Shown here: one piece after another, positions 24,170 through 36,717 of the stretch
How positions within the stretch are numbered: the first letter of the stretch is position 1
Layout of the letters: each line of letters starts with the position of its first letter
Assembly: GCA_026120185.1 (NCBI GenBank)
Contig: JANUWF010001497.1
Location: 1,476,501-1,540,500, forward strand
Length of the DNA stretch: 64,000 nucleotides
Origin: Voacanga thouarsii
Taxonomy: Eukaryota > Streptophyta > Magnoliopsida > Gentianales > Apocynaceae
Direction of reading: 5' to 3'
The notes under the pieces: generated by a model
The model's database searches: none
The model's input: the letters and a program-made list of their open reading frames with translations, nothing else
Told to the model about the DNA's origin: nothing
Translations under genes and position numbers: made by a program

Positions 24170-24592
24170 TTAATGAGATAAAAATGTCCATTAAAATTGA
24201 CTCAAAGATAGTGAACTATAACTCGAGAGAGAGTGGATTCTATATTCAACTCCTTCATAATGCCAACGGAAGTAATTAATTGTACCAATTGCTAATAGTT
24301 TATTGTCATGTTTTCAAAAGTAATTAGTTAAATACATGTTTTTCTCTCCAAGAGTTGTGTATATATTTTGTCTTTACTTTTATTTGTATTTTGACTCTTT
24401 ATCAATCTAATTGGCAGGTTAAATATTGAATGAAAAATAATTAGTATGTACTTGTTCCTTAAAGATCGATACTCGTTAATTCCTTATACTACACTTAATG
24501 ATGAGTATACTTGCTCATATATATAATTTGAGATTAACTTTTTAATTTAGACTTGATTGAGAATGGACTTGATGCATGATTTCAACGCATCA
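24170..24592 (+). mobile_element. Gy2 5' LTR, third piece
   Basis: Begins with the right copy of TTAAT, continues as AAAATGTCCATTAAAATTGA (Gy1 at 2505) and ends CAACGCATCA at 24592, the family LTR end. Confidence 0.8.
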
Positions 24593-24967
24593 AGTTTTTA
24601 GCGCTTTTGCCAGAAAACAATATCATGAAAGCTTGGAATTCATTAATTCAACCATGTTTATATGTCTATATGTAAATATGTATATATGTTCTATGCTTAA
24701 ATAGGTGTCATAAATTGTTGTATAATATATGAATTTGTGTACACTGATTATTGTATAATGTAATAATTGTTTGTTTGTATATATGTAAATCCAATTTCTT
24801 ATAATCCTAGTTTTTTTCTTTTTTTTTTTTACAGGAAGACTTCTTGGTTTATGATTTGAAAAACTTAATGAGACCTCGTAGACTTTTATCCAAAAATTGA
24901 GAGAACACTAACGAGGATTCGATAAGCATATAAAAATCGGTCTGACCAATTTAGTTCTACAGGAGAG
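24593..24967 (+). mobile_element. Gy2 leader with decayed tRNA-Asp primer site
   Basis: Starts AGTTTTTAGCGCTTTTGCCA, a mutated form of the TGGCGCCGTTGCCGG primer site (complement of tRNA-Asp). ATATCATGAAAGCTTG is shared with Gy3 at 57518-57534. A long pyrimidine run ending TTTACAG at 24836, and CTACAG just before the gag ATG, resemble 3' splice sites. Confidence 0.6.
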
Positions 24968-26248
24968 ATGGAAGTTAACCAAAATAATAATGGTGGTAAT
25001 GGTGGAAATAATAGAAGGACCATGAGAGATTTTACTAAGCCTACAATTTCATGTACGGACTCTAATATCACTAGACCGAGGGTAGAAGCCAATAATTTCA
25101 AAATAAAACCCAACATAATCCAAATGATTCAAAACATGGTCCAATTTGATGAGTTACCTGATGAATACCCTAACTCCCATCCTGCTAGTTTTTTAGAAAT
25201 TTGTGACACTTTCAAAATGAATGGTGTATCGGAAGATGCTATTAAATTGAGACTATTTCCTTTCTCTCTTAGAAATAGAGCCAAACCTTGGTTAAAGTCA
25301 TTACTCGTAGGGTCCATTACTACTTGAAACGAGTTAGTTGAAAAATTTCTAGCCAAATATTTTTCCCTACCTTGAACAGCTAAGCTTAGGACTGACATCT
25401 TTGCCTTCCAACAATTGGAGTCTAAAAGCCTATATGAGTATTGAAAAAGGAGGAAGGAAATGCTTAGAAACTTTTCACATCATGGGTTTGAATTAGGCAT
25501 GCAAATGCAGATTTTTACAAGTGAATTAAATTTTTCTTCAGAGCAATTAATTGATGCATCCACGGGAGGAACAATAAACTCTAAAACCCCTAAAGAGTTG
25601 TATGAGTTGATTGAGGATATTACTATGAACAATTACTCATGGGGCAATTCAAGGTCTAATGCTCATATTCAGCGAGTTCATAACGTGGTTGTTATGGCTA
25701 CTTTGGAATCAAAAGTTGAGGCATTGGCTCAAAAGATGGAACAAATGGCAGGTCATTCACAAGTAACGAATGGTAAGTTTAATTTTTGTGGAGAAAGGCA
25801 CCCTAACCATGAGTGTCAAAACATGGGATCATCTCTAAAGTCCTTGGAACAAGCTGCTTTTATAAGGAATGGGCAATAAAGTAACAATCCATACAATGCT
25901 ACCTATGATTTTGATTGGAAAAATCACCCTAACTTTTCTTAAACAAATCAAAACCAACTAAGGCAAAACCAATTAAACTTCTCTGGAAACCAAAGGACTC
26001 AATCTTCCTTGCCCTACAATTCACCACCACTAAAGCCATCATTAGAGGAGTTGGTTAACATCATGGTAAATTCTACTGAAACACGTTTTCAAGGAGTGGA
26101 CGCAATGACCAAGAATTTGGAGGCTTCAATGCACAACTTAGAGAATCAAATTGGTCAATTGACCAAACTTCTTAGGGATCATCAAGCTGGATCTCTACCT
26201 AGGAATACGGAGAACAATCCACTAGACCAAAATCGTGGAAAACACTAA
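24968..26248 (+). pseudogene. Athila-like gag of Gy2
   Basis: Starts at ATGGAAGTTAACC, after GGAGAG as in Gy3 (57744). Residues about 58-119 read GVSEDAIKLRLFPFSLRNRA and KPWLKSLL, the retrotransposon gag core. Next come the FHHGFELGMQ-like capsid C-part, a CGERHPNHEC remnant of the zinc motif (one Cys lost), and a C-terminal LENQIGQLTKLL coiled-coil part, the normal Athila order. Stops at 25325, 25442 and about 25940 fall where the family has Trp, consistent with TGG to TGA or TAA change. The protein would form the particle shell. Confidence 0.85.
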
Positions 26249-27402
26249 ATTTTACTTTTAGTTTTGGACAATCTTTTCTTTTCATTATTCATCTTCTTGC
26301 TTAGTCTATTCATGTATTTATGTTTTCAAAATTAGGATGTTTTCTTTTTATTTCTATTTTTTTTTTAAGGGAAAAAAAGAAAAAAATACATAATTCTAGA
26401 ACAGAGTTGACCAGGCATCGGTTTAAAAAATTTGACCTAATGCCGATCCAGCTCTGGCTTTTAAACTGCCAGAAAATAGACTAGATCTGGCACCGAGTCA
26501 CATCAAACAATGCTTACATAACTGCTAATTTTGGTCATTTTTTTCAAAAACTTCTCAACTTCCCTTAATTTTTCTCTCAACCAGTCGTCAATTTCTACTT
26601 CCAACTACTATCGGATTGTTCTAAACACTTCAAAGACACCCTCCAAACATCCAATCTTTGATTCTTTCTTGAAAAGTTAGATTGAAATCAAGCAAATTTT
26701 AATTTTTCTTCAAATTTTCCCTTTTTCAATTCATCTATTTGATGCACTTGTTCTTCAACCACTTTGCATAGGATCATTACTTTGAAGACCATTATAGTAT
26801 GATTTTTCTAAACTTTCTACGGTTAAAAGCTTACGTATTGATTTCTTGGTATTTTTCGGGTATTTTTTTGCCAAAATTTCAATCTATTATGTGAATGATT
26901 TGGTTTAATTGAATTTTTGGATTTTTTATGAATAGACTAGCATGGGTTCATGTTTGGTAATATTGTTTTGTTGATAAAAATTCATACTTTACCTTCATGT
27001 GGCTATTTTGATACAACTCTCTTAATTTAGTTTTTGTGTACAAGAAATTCTTCATGTTTGGTTGTTGTGGAATCCTATTGGTCATATCTTATACTTGTTT
27101 TGAGTTTACTTGGTGATCCTAATCTCTATGGTGTAATAGTTGACATTGATACTTTGATCATTTATATTGGTATTGTATTTGAGTTGGACAATTGTGATCT
27201 TTTTGTAGGTATTGTGGGGAGTTTCTATTATGATTATGAGGTGTGTTGGTTTGTGTTAAGATGGTGGGTGAGTTGAGACGTATTGTTGATTAGTGAGGTG
27301 GTTGAGAGTTGTGGTTATTGTGGATTGAGAGTTGTGACTTTGAGAGTTGTAATCCATCCTCCTTCTTTTTTTCCCATCTTTCCCTTTTTCTGAGATTTGA
27401 CC
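26249..27402 (+). mobile_element. Gy2 linker between gag and second ORF
   Basis: About 1.15 kb without any pol motif. It contains GGC(A/G)CCG-type words at 26406-26505 (GGCATCGG, TGCCGATCC, GGCACCGAG) like those in the LTRs. A hydrophobic open frame at 27034-27276 (80 codons) has no family resemblance; I do not call it a gene. Confidence 0.5.
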
Positions 27403-28632
27403 ATGTCTCGACTCAGGGGTATGGCTCCACGAGCTAAAAGGGACAGGGTTTTATCTTCTTCTACTCCATCTTTTGAGCCATTTCCTACACAGCTTATACA
27501 ATTCTTCGAGCCCACATGCCAAAGTTGGTACTAAACCCACTTAAATAACAAAATCATTGTAGAAAAAATTTTCAAATCATCCCTAGATAATACACTTCAG
27601 CTTTCTACTATGTTTAAGAGGTTGGGATATAAGCCTATCATTAGACTCCAGGGTGCTTATTATCCTGTACGGGTTAAGGAGTTTTATGCTAATATGCAGG
27701 ATAAGAAGAAAAACAACTTGAAGACCATTTCTACAATGGTTAAGGGGGTACCTATTGAGCTTGACAGGGCTAGACTAGCCACTATCTTAAGTATACCTAA
27801 TGATGGTCCATGGATAGCTGTGGATCATCAAAACTAGAGGATTATTTCTGAGGCTTCCTACAGTGTGATTGACACGCGTACTACCTTAGGGATGTGTAAG
27901 TACTGTAGGATAGGTGGGCTACTATTCTAATAATGATCTTGAGGCCCAACTGCGAGCCTTAGTATATATCTTCTCTTTCGATGTGGTACCTAAGGCTAGT
28001 GGTTTCAATGAGTCATGGGTGATAGATTTTTACATACTCCATAAGATGATTCATAATGAGCCTATCCCCCTAACACCACTATCATCCAATCCATGAGGGA
28101 GGTCTTCTACTCTCGTCTTTCCTCTAAGGTCTTTGTCTTCCATTTAGCTATTATGCACACCCTACAGATTTGTAGAGTGAATTGTGATAGAGAGCTTACC
28201 GAGACCACCACTAATCGGGACATAGTGACTGAGCATACATTGGTCTAGTATGGGTATCGGTATCATGAGACAGAGAGGAGATGGATGACCTTTTGAGGTC
28301 TAACATCCAGGGATGAAGGATATTCCACCCACTGATGAAGAGGAGCAGCAGCAACCACCACAGCCTTAAGCACGTGCTAATAGTTCAAGGTCAAACCGAG
28401 TGCTGGATTCGAGGCTGAGATACGTACACAGATGGAGCAATTGAGGCTTGGGATGGAGACCTAGATGACTGTTCTACTCCAACTTTGAGATTCATTGTCT
28501 GACATGTATAGGAGGCAGGATGCTCACGAGCAAAGATTGACTACCTGGGTGCAACAATTTCCTGTACCAGGAGAAGATGCGTCTACTAGTAGAGCTACTG
28601 GTGCTAATGATGATGATGCTACAGATGATTGA
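27403..28632 (+). pseudogene. Second ORF of Gy2, plant-transposon-protein type
   Basis: From ATGTCTCGACTCAGGGGTAT the frame reads SRLRGMAPRAKRDRVLSSS, then a stop at about 27532, then KEFYANMQDKKKNNLKT and STMVKGVPIELDRARLATIL. After a stop at 27835 and a frameshift it continues with QLRALVYIFSFDVVPKASGF. This resembles the putative plant transposon protein domain (PF20167 type) often found in Athila-like elements downstream of, or in place of, pol. Its function is not known. It ends with a Gln-rich/acidic part and ATDD near 28630. Confidence 0.65.
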
Positions 28633-28823
28633 TTTTCTTACTTTTACTTTTATTTCTTTTTCTAGTTTTGCTTTTATTTCTTTTTCCTTTTGATTTTAAT
28701 GACCTTTCTTAGGTATTAGTTTGCTTTTAGTTGTTTTATTTTCTTTTCACTTTTTATTCTAGTTTTATGCTTTTTGTTTTCTTTCTTTTCTTTTAGGATT
28801 GACTCAACAATTGTCAAGGAAAC
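28633..28823 (+). mobile_element. Pyrimidine-rich end of the Gy2 segment
   Basis: A T-rich stretch (TTTTACTTTTATTTCTTTTT and similar). Near 28824 the sequence changes to EPRV, joining at GAAACATTGTTGCACC where the intact viral context (53030) reads TGAGACATTGTTGCACC. The junction may be an EPRV insertion into Gy2 or a later rearrangement. Confidence 0.5.
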
Positions 28824-29262
28824 ATTGTTGCACCAGTATCTATAATTGCTGACAATGTAATTGTATATTTGTCAGGAAATTCTATTATGCATATAGTATT
28901 TAACAGATTATTTGACCTGTACTTCCCTATGGTCAAATTTTCTAAATTTTTAGCAGGGGTAAGAATAGATTCTAAGCTATTTTGTTCTTCTATTCTTATT
29001 CCTTTCTGTTTTATATCTTTATTTTTACAAATACAATCTCTAAGACTTTCCTCGAGATTATCTATATATTTCAGTAAAATTTCTATTGTCTTAAGGTGAG
29101 TATTTACTTGTTGCTTTAATATGACTTCAGGTATTTCTTCAACCTTTTGTTCTATTTTATGATTCATATCATAACTAAATTGGCTATTAGCACAGAATCT
29201 ACAAACTGCTAAATGAGTAGTCTATTCAACAAGTATAGGCCAAAGGTTATTTGTTCAGGAAG
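28824..29262 (-). pseudogene. EPRV fragment: end of coat-protein region and start of protease
   Basis: Minus strand: MNHKIEQKVEEIPEVILKQQ, a coiled-coil-like stretch, CICKNKD, then the protease start ending SAIIDTGAT at the 28824 junction. IDTGAT is the aspartic protease catalytic motif. The same order is found complete at 52490-53400. Cut at both ends. Confidence 0.85.
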
Positions 29263-29688
29263 GCATGTTTGTTGACCTACTTGTTTTGCCATCTGCATAA
29301 GAAAACAGTTAGCATTAAAATAATATCCTATTTTTAGACTTTAAAGTCTCCTACTGTGGGATGACCAATTCAAACCTATACTTGGGCTCCGAAGTGTAAA
29401 CCTAGTACCCAGAACAGCTTTGAATACTGTGCAATGGTCATTTCAAGCCTAAAGCATAACTAAAGAATTTTGGACTTAAAGTCCATTACATAGAATCTTT
29501 AAGGTATATAGGTTGGGAAAAAAAATAGCAGTAGAGCTTTATGCTCAAAGAGGTGATCTCTTTGCTGTTAGCAACAAAACCACGTAGGAAGTCTGGAACA
29601 AATTTAATGGGTAGTCTATTCAACAAGTATGGGCCGAAGGCTATTTGTTCAAGAAGGCCCGTTTGTTGATTATCTTCTTCATCTCTAT
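29263..29688 (-). other. EPRV intergenic fragment with hairpin
   Basis: Matches 50890-51180 (GACTTTAAAGTCT, GTGTAAACCTA, GACTTAAAGTCCATTACATA) and, at 29505-29575, the leader part near 48990-49080. It holds a 19-base hairpin CAAAGAGGTGATCTCTTTG (29546-29564; 7-bp arms, 5-base loop). No coding sequence. Confidence 0.7.
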
Positions 29689-30190
29689 TTAATGATACAA
29701 TATCGTATTCAGCATGTTTTGTACCATAGGAGACTGGACCAGCCTACTTAATTTATCAGCCCAAAAATTTTGATCTACATTAATATGTTCAATGAACACA
29801 TTGAAACCATTACCTATAAGAAAATCCACAAATTTAAGCCATCTTTGATGAGATAACTTAGAATTAGACATTTTATTGTAAAAAGAAACAATTGGTTTAG
29901 AATTAGTTCTTAATGTAAATTCTTTGTTGTTTCTTGCATGAATAGAAAATTTATTTAGTACATAAATGCATGCAAAAATTTCAGCATTTGTTGTACTAAC
30001 TTGGCTTTTATATAAACCGCTATAGTAAACAGCTATTTTTTCATCTTTTCTAGATACTTCTTTTAAAGGTTTCCATTCATTTCTTTCTGTCCATTCTGAA
30101 ATAATTTCTATCATACTAGTAACATACTTCTTCTATTTATCTGTACTAGATGAGTAATATAGGTGTATTAGTAATGGGTTGGTTTGTCTA
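29689..30190 (-). pseudogene. EPRV RNase H
   Basis: Minus strand: TTNAEIFACIYVLNKFSIHA, LRTNSKPIVSFYNKM, LSHQRWLKFVDFLIGNGFNV, EHINVDQNFWADKLSRL, the caulimovirus RNase H pattern. The motif normally LRTD is LRTN, so a catalytic Asp is lost. The domain cuts viral RNA during replication. A second copy lies at 51190-51730. Confidence 0.85.
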
Positions 30191-30290
30191 TTGGTAAACC
30201 CCAAATAGAATATTTTATTTTCTCCAATTATCTTAATGGCTTCTAATTTTGACTAAACTTGCTCAATTTCTGCCTAATTATGTAATAAAG
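30191..30290 (-). pseudogene. EPRV scrap: protease/RT linker
   Basis: Plus strand TTTTCTCCAATTATCTTAAT matches 52506-52525, which encodes the IKIIGENP part before reverse transcriptase. Only about 100 bases are present, joined on the right to plus-strand sequence. Confidence 0.7.
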
Positions 30291-30540
30291 CAATAGAAAT
30301 ATTCACTTAGAAAGATACTGAATATAACGATCCAGCATCACCTACTGATCAATTAATGATTAGACAGAATAATGTAATAATAATTCTCTTATTAAATATT
30401 TGAAAAAGTTAGAACAACCTATTCCAAATAATCCTGAAATAACATCAAAATTAGATGACTTAAGTGATGTTATTAAAATATTAAGTTTAGATCCAAGCAA
30501 GATAGCAACGAAACTAAAATCTAAAATCTTTGCAACTTGG
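30291..30540 (+). pseudogene. EPRV ORF upstream of movement protein, fragment
   Basis: Plus strand: DQLMIRQNNV then stops; a better copy at 55031-55255 gives DQLMIRQNNVIKILLLNILE and IKRLNLDPSKIAKKP. Gene order suggests one of the small ORFs that precede the movement protein in caulimovirids. I do not recognise a domain. Confidence 0.55.
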
Positions 30541-31354
30541 AAAAAACCATGAATTACAGGGTTGAAACCTTAGATACACCTTTAGAACAACCCGAATTCA
30601 GAATAATCCATGAGGTTATTAATTTAGGAGAAGTAGAGGTTTTAAATACTGAATTTTACATAAATACAGTATTTATAACCTTATAACTAAAGAACTAATC
30701 CATAGCTGGGAAGACATAGAAAAGTTTTAGGATGACAACCTTAGGATTGTCAGATAAAGAAAAATTAGACATAATTACTTATGGTAAACTTAAAAGAGTA
30801 ATTGACAAATGTAAAAAAGGTCAAACCTTTCAAAATAGTTGAAACAATTGTAGATCCTGAAACACAATTAGAAAATTTCAAAAATAATAAGATACAGAGT
30901 ATCCCCCTAGATATCTGTATTACTATAAACCACAAAAATTAGTTAATTTATACAGGGAGAATCTGATTTCTAGTCCTAATGATGAAAGTGCTGTAATTCT
31001 ATCCATCATTAATCAAGAAAGAAAATTTAAGTTGCTTAAAGAAAATTATGAGCTTCTGCATTTAGGATGCATAATAATAGGCATCAAAGGTATTCATAGG
31101 AACAAATTATTAGGAGCCAAAGTATTTATAGGTCTCCTAGATACTAGACATTATAACATACTATCTGTAATTATAGGAAATATAGAGATAAATATGAATA
31201 GTCAGAAAAGTCAAATAGCATATATATTGCCTGACTTTTCTTTTCTTTTAGACCAGCAAGATACATATCTGAAACTAGTCATAAAAGTAAAGGTTATGAC
31301 ATGGTAATAGACTGTAAAAATCTATTAGTTTGCCAAAATATTATAGGCAAAATC
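30541..31354 (+). pseudogene. EPRV movement protein, N-terminal and core part
   Basis: From ATGAATTACAGGGTTGAAAC the pieces read YRVETLDTPLEQPEFRII, LSDKEKLDIITYGKLKRVI, then the core LHLGCIIIGIKGIHRNKLLG, FIGLLDTRHYNIL and YILPDFSFLLD. The pattern, with the Asp in LLDTRH, fits the 30K movement-protein superfamily, which opens plasmodesmata for virus passage. Several frameshifts. It is cut at 31354 by C2 and continues at 46836. Confidence 0.75.
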
Positions 31355-33223
31355 TGTTGGAATGTATGCTCTCTAGACTAGGTTTCTAATGTAATTATCG
31401 AATTTATTAATAAAAGAATTTATTCTCAAAATTATTTGTGAATTTTACATTACTTTTGTGCACGATTTCATTTGGAAAAGACCCATTATGTTTAAGTAAG
31501 TGATCCATGTGAATGGTGGTCTTTCACAGTAAGGTATAGATCACAGGTTACTTAACACATAAACGTTTGTTCTTAACCAATTAATGAGAATGAGAATCTC
31601 ATCATATTTAGATTATTGTGTTATGAATTCCAAATGGGGAATGGCTTACCTTTAGCCAGTGAGTAGTTCACTCACTTCATAGCATAAGCATATTTCAAAT
31701 ACGTAGAACAAGACTTGTAGTAGTAGTTTCTAAAAGTACTATTCGGTAAAAACCCAGACTACTACTGCTACAACGTGGACTAATACTCTACAGCTTGAGT
31801 ATGAGTTGGTAGTCTGACGAAGTTGGAAGCATGCACTTTGATATGCTGTGGTTGAGGTTCTACCGTAGAGCCAATATACTTATATGTTGGGTATATATAA
31901 CCAGATAGTTAAGACAGGCTTGTACAAGATAGCTTCTTCGCAATATCGCCCCTTATGACTGTTCAAATTATCTAAATATCTAGGGCCCTGGAGAATATTA
32001 CTTGGATGTTTGTTTTAAGGTAGCTCTCTTGGATCATTAAACTAGAGGTCTAAGAATGGTATGTCTTTTAGAGAGATGTTAGTACACTCTTCCTCTTTAA
32101 ATGGACGGCGATGCGTAGAAGGGTATTTTAGTCATTACACCTGTAGGTCAGAGACTTTGCTAACGCAGCATTGTCCTTGGAGTCAGTATTTTCTTATGGT
32201 GATATTAGGAAATATTTAAAATGTAAAATATAGTTATTTCTATAGTAGGGGTATTTTGGTCATTTTAGTAGCCAAGGCAATGTATCTTTTGGTCCCCGGA
32301 ATAGTCCATAAATGCTAATGGATTTGGGTGAAGGATTTGGTATTGGATAAAATGGGTTTTATTTTATTCAAGTAACTTGATTTATTTATTGGGCTAGAAT
32401 AAAATAAAAAGTCCAAATAGGGAAAATTATTTATTGGCTCATTTGGGTTATTTAATTAATTTAATTATTAGACTTGTATTAGTCCAGGAATAATTAAATT
32501 AAAGAAGGCTAAACCCAATGAATTGAGCCAAGGCTTGAGGTTTATATTGGTCAATTGGGTTATTTAATTAATTTAATTATTGGACTTGTTTCAGTCCAGG
32601 AATAATTAAATTAAATTAAAAGGATTAACCCAATGAACTGGGCCATAGGTCCAAATATTTGTTTAATGGCTTAAACATGATGTAGACCTCAGGGCTTCTG
32701 TTTGATTTTTGAATGCCCGAATAATAATCTATCATTAATGTTGTTGGTATAAAGAAGGGACAACAGAGGTTCACTAAAGTATGTTCTTATTTTTCCTCCA
32801 AAAGCCTCACGTTCTCTCCTCTCTCTTGTGCGTTCTTTGTGTTGTGAAAAACAACAAGAACAGAGACAAAAAACTCACCTGATTAATGCTTGGTAGCATT
32901 CTGTCATTGTGGGAATATCATCCTTTTGATCCATAGCTATCACCAGGCGATTCAGGCAGTGGATATATTTCGGAAGCCCAAAGGCTTAGTGTTGATGAGA
33001 CGAAGCCAAAGGATTGTAGGACAACAACCAGAATTATTGACTAGAAGGGAACCAGAGACTTCTAGCATTCAGCAAGAAGTGGTCCAAACATCTTCTTTAA
33101 TACCAACAAGGTCATTTAAATGTAGAGGTATTAAAATTTTAAAAGCTCTTCCTTTGCTATTATTTTTGCATTTTTGTCTGTCTTGCATGCTTCTATGATT
33201 TATTTTGCCATATTACACCTTCA
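31355..33223 (+). mobile_element. C2 5' LTR
   Basis: TGTTGGAATGTATGCTCTC to TATTACACCTTCA, 1869 bp. A probable leader-start region lies near 32815-32880 (CTCTCTTGTGCGTTC). Same family as the C1 LTRs. Confidence 0.9.
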
Positions 33224-33225
33224 AT

Positions 33226-33237
33226 TGGTATCAGAGC
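33226..33237 (+). other. C2 primer site for initiator tRNA-Met
   Basis: TGGTATCAGAGC, exact, two bases after the LTR end. Confidence 0.92.
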
Positions 33238-33404
33238 ATGAGTCTTATATGGCAATATATGAAGCATGGTAGTAATAAATATGGCCAATGATTATTTGAT
33301 ATCATTTTGTGAACCTTCACTGTTTATGGTATGGGATAGATACTTTGTAAACCTCGTCGTTGAGGTATAAGAAGCTTCTGTAATTTAATACTTTCCATAG
33401 CATC

Positions 33405-35096
33405 TGTTAGTGTTGTGCCCTAGAGGCAATCACTTGTACCATGTATATTGCATATTAAATTAATAAGAGGCATTCTTTATCTTTCAGTTTGATTGTTATA
33501 TCTAAATATGAGTACAAACCGTTAGATAAAGTCCCTAGTACAACACAGTGTTAAGGAAATCATGATAGAGATCATGATGTGACATTCCTACTACACTATG
33601 CAGTGTTTGTACTTAAATAATCCCCAGTCATAGTATTAGTAAGATGGGACATTATTAATACGCCAAGACTGGCACATGTTATATCTCTTGATTGGATCAA
33701 GCAGTGGTTCTCATATCCGTGGGTATTGGGATACTCAGGATTAACGTGTGGATGCTTGTTTTGAAATAAGTTCATTGGATGACCTAGCTACGAGATAATC
33801 ACTTGGATAACTATTTAGTACCAGTGATAGAATCTCATTATAGCAAGTGTGCAAGTATCCTTAGATTTGAAATCTCCAAGGTACTTTGTTTATCGAGTGT
33901 TGTACTTTGATTCTAATCTTTGGAGTTTTATCTAGGACCGCCTATGGGATGGATATTTGGTACAACGTAAAGTAAACAAAAGTAGTTGAGAGGGTCAATA
34001 AAGGATTCACCACTCCTAATAGTAGGAGAGTATATCTCAAGGCCACTTGTAGAAATCATTACTCATGAAGTCCTTGGCCAAGGCGACTATGTGATGGAAA
34101 TGGTTCCAATTGATATACATATCGAGTAATGGATTTCTTGAACAAGTACTAAAATATTTGGGCCAGAATTAATAATATTCTGGAGGGAGTTGGCACTAAT
34201 TCCATGCTCTAGACCGAATGAGATATTGTATGTTGAAAGGAGTTTATTGCACTGATAATTTGCTATTGAAAGGTTCATGTCAAGCCACTTGACTTTCTGG
34301 ACTTTTGGGTGGTCAAGAGTCATTGCTAGATGTCGCTCTTGATATGCTAAATATGAATTTATTAATTAGAGAATTAATAAATTTAATCCTTTATTTTATT
34401 AAGGATTATTAATTCTAATATTGTTAGAATTAATTCATATTATACTACCAATAAGACCAGGAAACCTAATGGGTCACACACAATAAAGGTTTGAATGCTC
34501 AAATATATTATTTGATAATATTGTGAGGTTAATTAAGAGAAGGGAATATATTTATAGGTGAATTATAAGTTTGTTATAATTCATGGGACCTAATTGTAAT
34601 TAAGTAAACTTCAAGGACCAATTTGTTGACAATTGGACGTTGAAGGACTAAGTTGCAATTTATGGTAATTATAAATCTATAAATATAAGGAAACGGTTTC
34701 CTTAGGGTTTGAGACAGACTATTCACGCAATAACAGAGAGACCGTTTCTCTGCCTCTCTCTTGATCAAACCCTAGCCGTCTCTCTTCTTGATCAAAACCC
34801 TAGCCTCCCGAATTCTACTAGCATAGAATTGTGAGATTGTGAGCATTCAACCTTGTGTGGATTATCATTAGAGGGAGTTCTTTCTTGGACTTCAATTGAG
34901 CTGCAGTGAACGGTTTTGGATAATCTGGATCGCGCCTGCGTTCTTGTTTCTGAAATTTTTGAATTCCGGCTTCACGAGGTAATAGACGCAATCTTCTCAT
35001 TTTCCCCGTTTCCATTGCAAACCCGTGATCCATGGCTTGTATTTCTTGTTGTTTTCCGCTGCGCTTAATCTGATTATGCATGATAGAAATCCTACA
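33405..35096 (+). mobile_element. L4: solo LTR of another copia family
   Basis: Starts TGTTAGTGTTGTGCCC and ends AAATCCTACA, 1692 bp, flanked by a perfect duplication GCATC (33400-33404, 35097-35101), in the C2 leader. A TATA box TATAAATA is at 34678-34685, followed by CTCTCTCTTGATCAAACCCT. No internal region. Its open frames are not genes. Confidence 0.88.
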
Positions 35097-35101
35097 GCAT
35101 C

Positions 35102-36717
35102 GTGTAAACCCGAGTTTCAATAGGTATAGGCGGTTGTTAGTTTTGTTTTAATTGATTTCGTGTTTGAAATCTGTAAACAAATGATTTTGTAAAAGCTGTG
35201 GAAGAAAATCGTAGGAAAAAACGAAAAAGATGACACTGTAGAAAGCCGAGCCATGAAACCGAGCCGTCGAAGCCGAGCTGAGTTGCATAATGTGAGAGGA
35301 GCCGAAGCCCTTCAAGCCAGCCGTGGCTTGGAGCTGTAGCCGGGCCCGAGTTGGCCTCAGCTCCATGGAGAGTGCGAGGAAGGTTTCCTCGCGAAAGCGC
35401 CTAGCTTCCTCGCAGATCATGATAGCGCGCGAGGAAGGTTTCCTTGCTTGGCTTCCTCGTGGATGCAATTTGCAATTCGAATTGCAATTGCAGCGGGTCG
35501 CGGGTGATCAAGGCTGGCGGGTCTCCAACAGGTGACAATCCAGTGTGGCAGGTTCAGTGGACCAAGGAATTTTTAGGTTTTAGGTTCCATATCAGGTGAA
35601 ATTATTATTTTTGCAATAGTTAATATTCATGAAATATTTTTGCATGAAAAATAATAATAAGATATTTAGGATTAAACAAGACCATTAATTATTTAATTAA
35701 TATATTTAATTCTATTATTTGGGCACTTAAGTTAAAAAATAGAAAAGTATGAAAATGTCTACTGTTTTCTAGCATGCTATTTATTTTGGGTACCTATGTG
35801 CACGTTTTCTCAAAGACCAAAGTCTTTGGAAATTTTTTACAAAGAAAAATATTTTTCTTAAATTAAATGGTTAATTTTAATTCGAACAAAAATTAATTCT
35901 TGATTATTTTCTCAAATGATTTTATCCTTGATATAGAAAAATATTTTAGATTTAGATATTTTTGTAAATTAAAATAGAAACCATTTTGATTTATTTTTAA
36001 CAAGAAAAATTATTTTTGTCAAATTAAACTTGAGATCAATATCTTTAGAAAGTTTTATTGGAAAATTTTGAAATTATTAAGTTTATTAACTTAAATAAAA
36101 TTATTCCATGAAAAATTTATCAAATGGTATAAACCTTAACATAGAAATTTTTATAGGTTTAGATATTTTACTTTTGAGTTAAAAGAAAACTTAATTGAAA
36201 ATTTCAAAGGATATTCTCCAAGAAAACCCTTATTTTAAAAGATTAAGTGGGAGAGGGGTTCCGACGGCCCCACGGCTTCTATCACGATCCTCATTAGAGA
36301 TTTTGGGTCTTCTCGCGTCACCCTGGGAATGAACCCGTATAGGATGGAGATACCACAAGGATCTAAAACCAATAAAATGATATAATTAATAACTCAGGAT
36401 ACGTGCTATGATCGACCAGCCCACATTGGAGGTTATAATAAGCGAAAATGAGAAGAAACGACCATCCCCTCAATAGAGTTATCTTCTAGATCATTACTTA
36501 GAAGGGAAATTAATTTGTGGTGGTTAATATACTTAGCCTAGAAAACTGTTAACCTTCCCAAGAAACTATATTAGTTCTCCTAAGAGCCAAACAAATCATA
36601 TTAAAGATAATAGTGAGAAGGTTAACTATTATCAGTTTTAATATGAGGATAAAGTACACAAATTATTTTTTATTTTTCACAAACTGAGTTTTTCTTTTAT
36701 TTTTCAATTTTTCAGAA
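35102..36717 (+). mobile_element. C2 leader with GC-rich island
   Basis: Untranslated region between primer site and gag (together with 33238-33404). The part at 35270-35530 is GC-rich and has a hairpin CGAGGAAGGTTTCCTCG (35375-35391) and a partial repeat of it near 35429. The AT-rich remainder matches the inverted C1 leader at 16451-16640. Confidence 0.65.

Larger units (their letters stand above)
3073..28823 (+). mobile_element. Gy2: Athila-like Ty3/gypsy element without pol (composite)
   Basis: Its parts, read across two insertions, are: 5' LTR in three pieces (3073-3361, 19206-19898, 24170-24592), decayed tRNA-Asp primer site, leader, gag (24968-26248), a linker, and a second ORF (27403-28632). 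No protease, reverse transcriptase or integrase is seen between gag and the second ORF. The right end is lost where EPRV sequence begins near 28824. The missing half may lie beyond the window, on the far side of the EPRV. Both ORFs contain several stops, so the copy is dead. Confidence 0.75.

Noticed and set aside
27034..27276. Hydrophobic 80-codon frame, possible env-like membrane protein
   Set aside because: T-rich composition explains the hydrophobicity; no signal or conserved pattern, and it is in the Gy2 linker.
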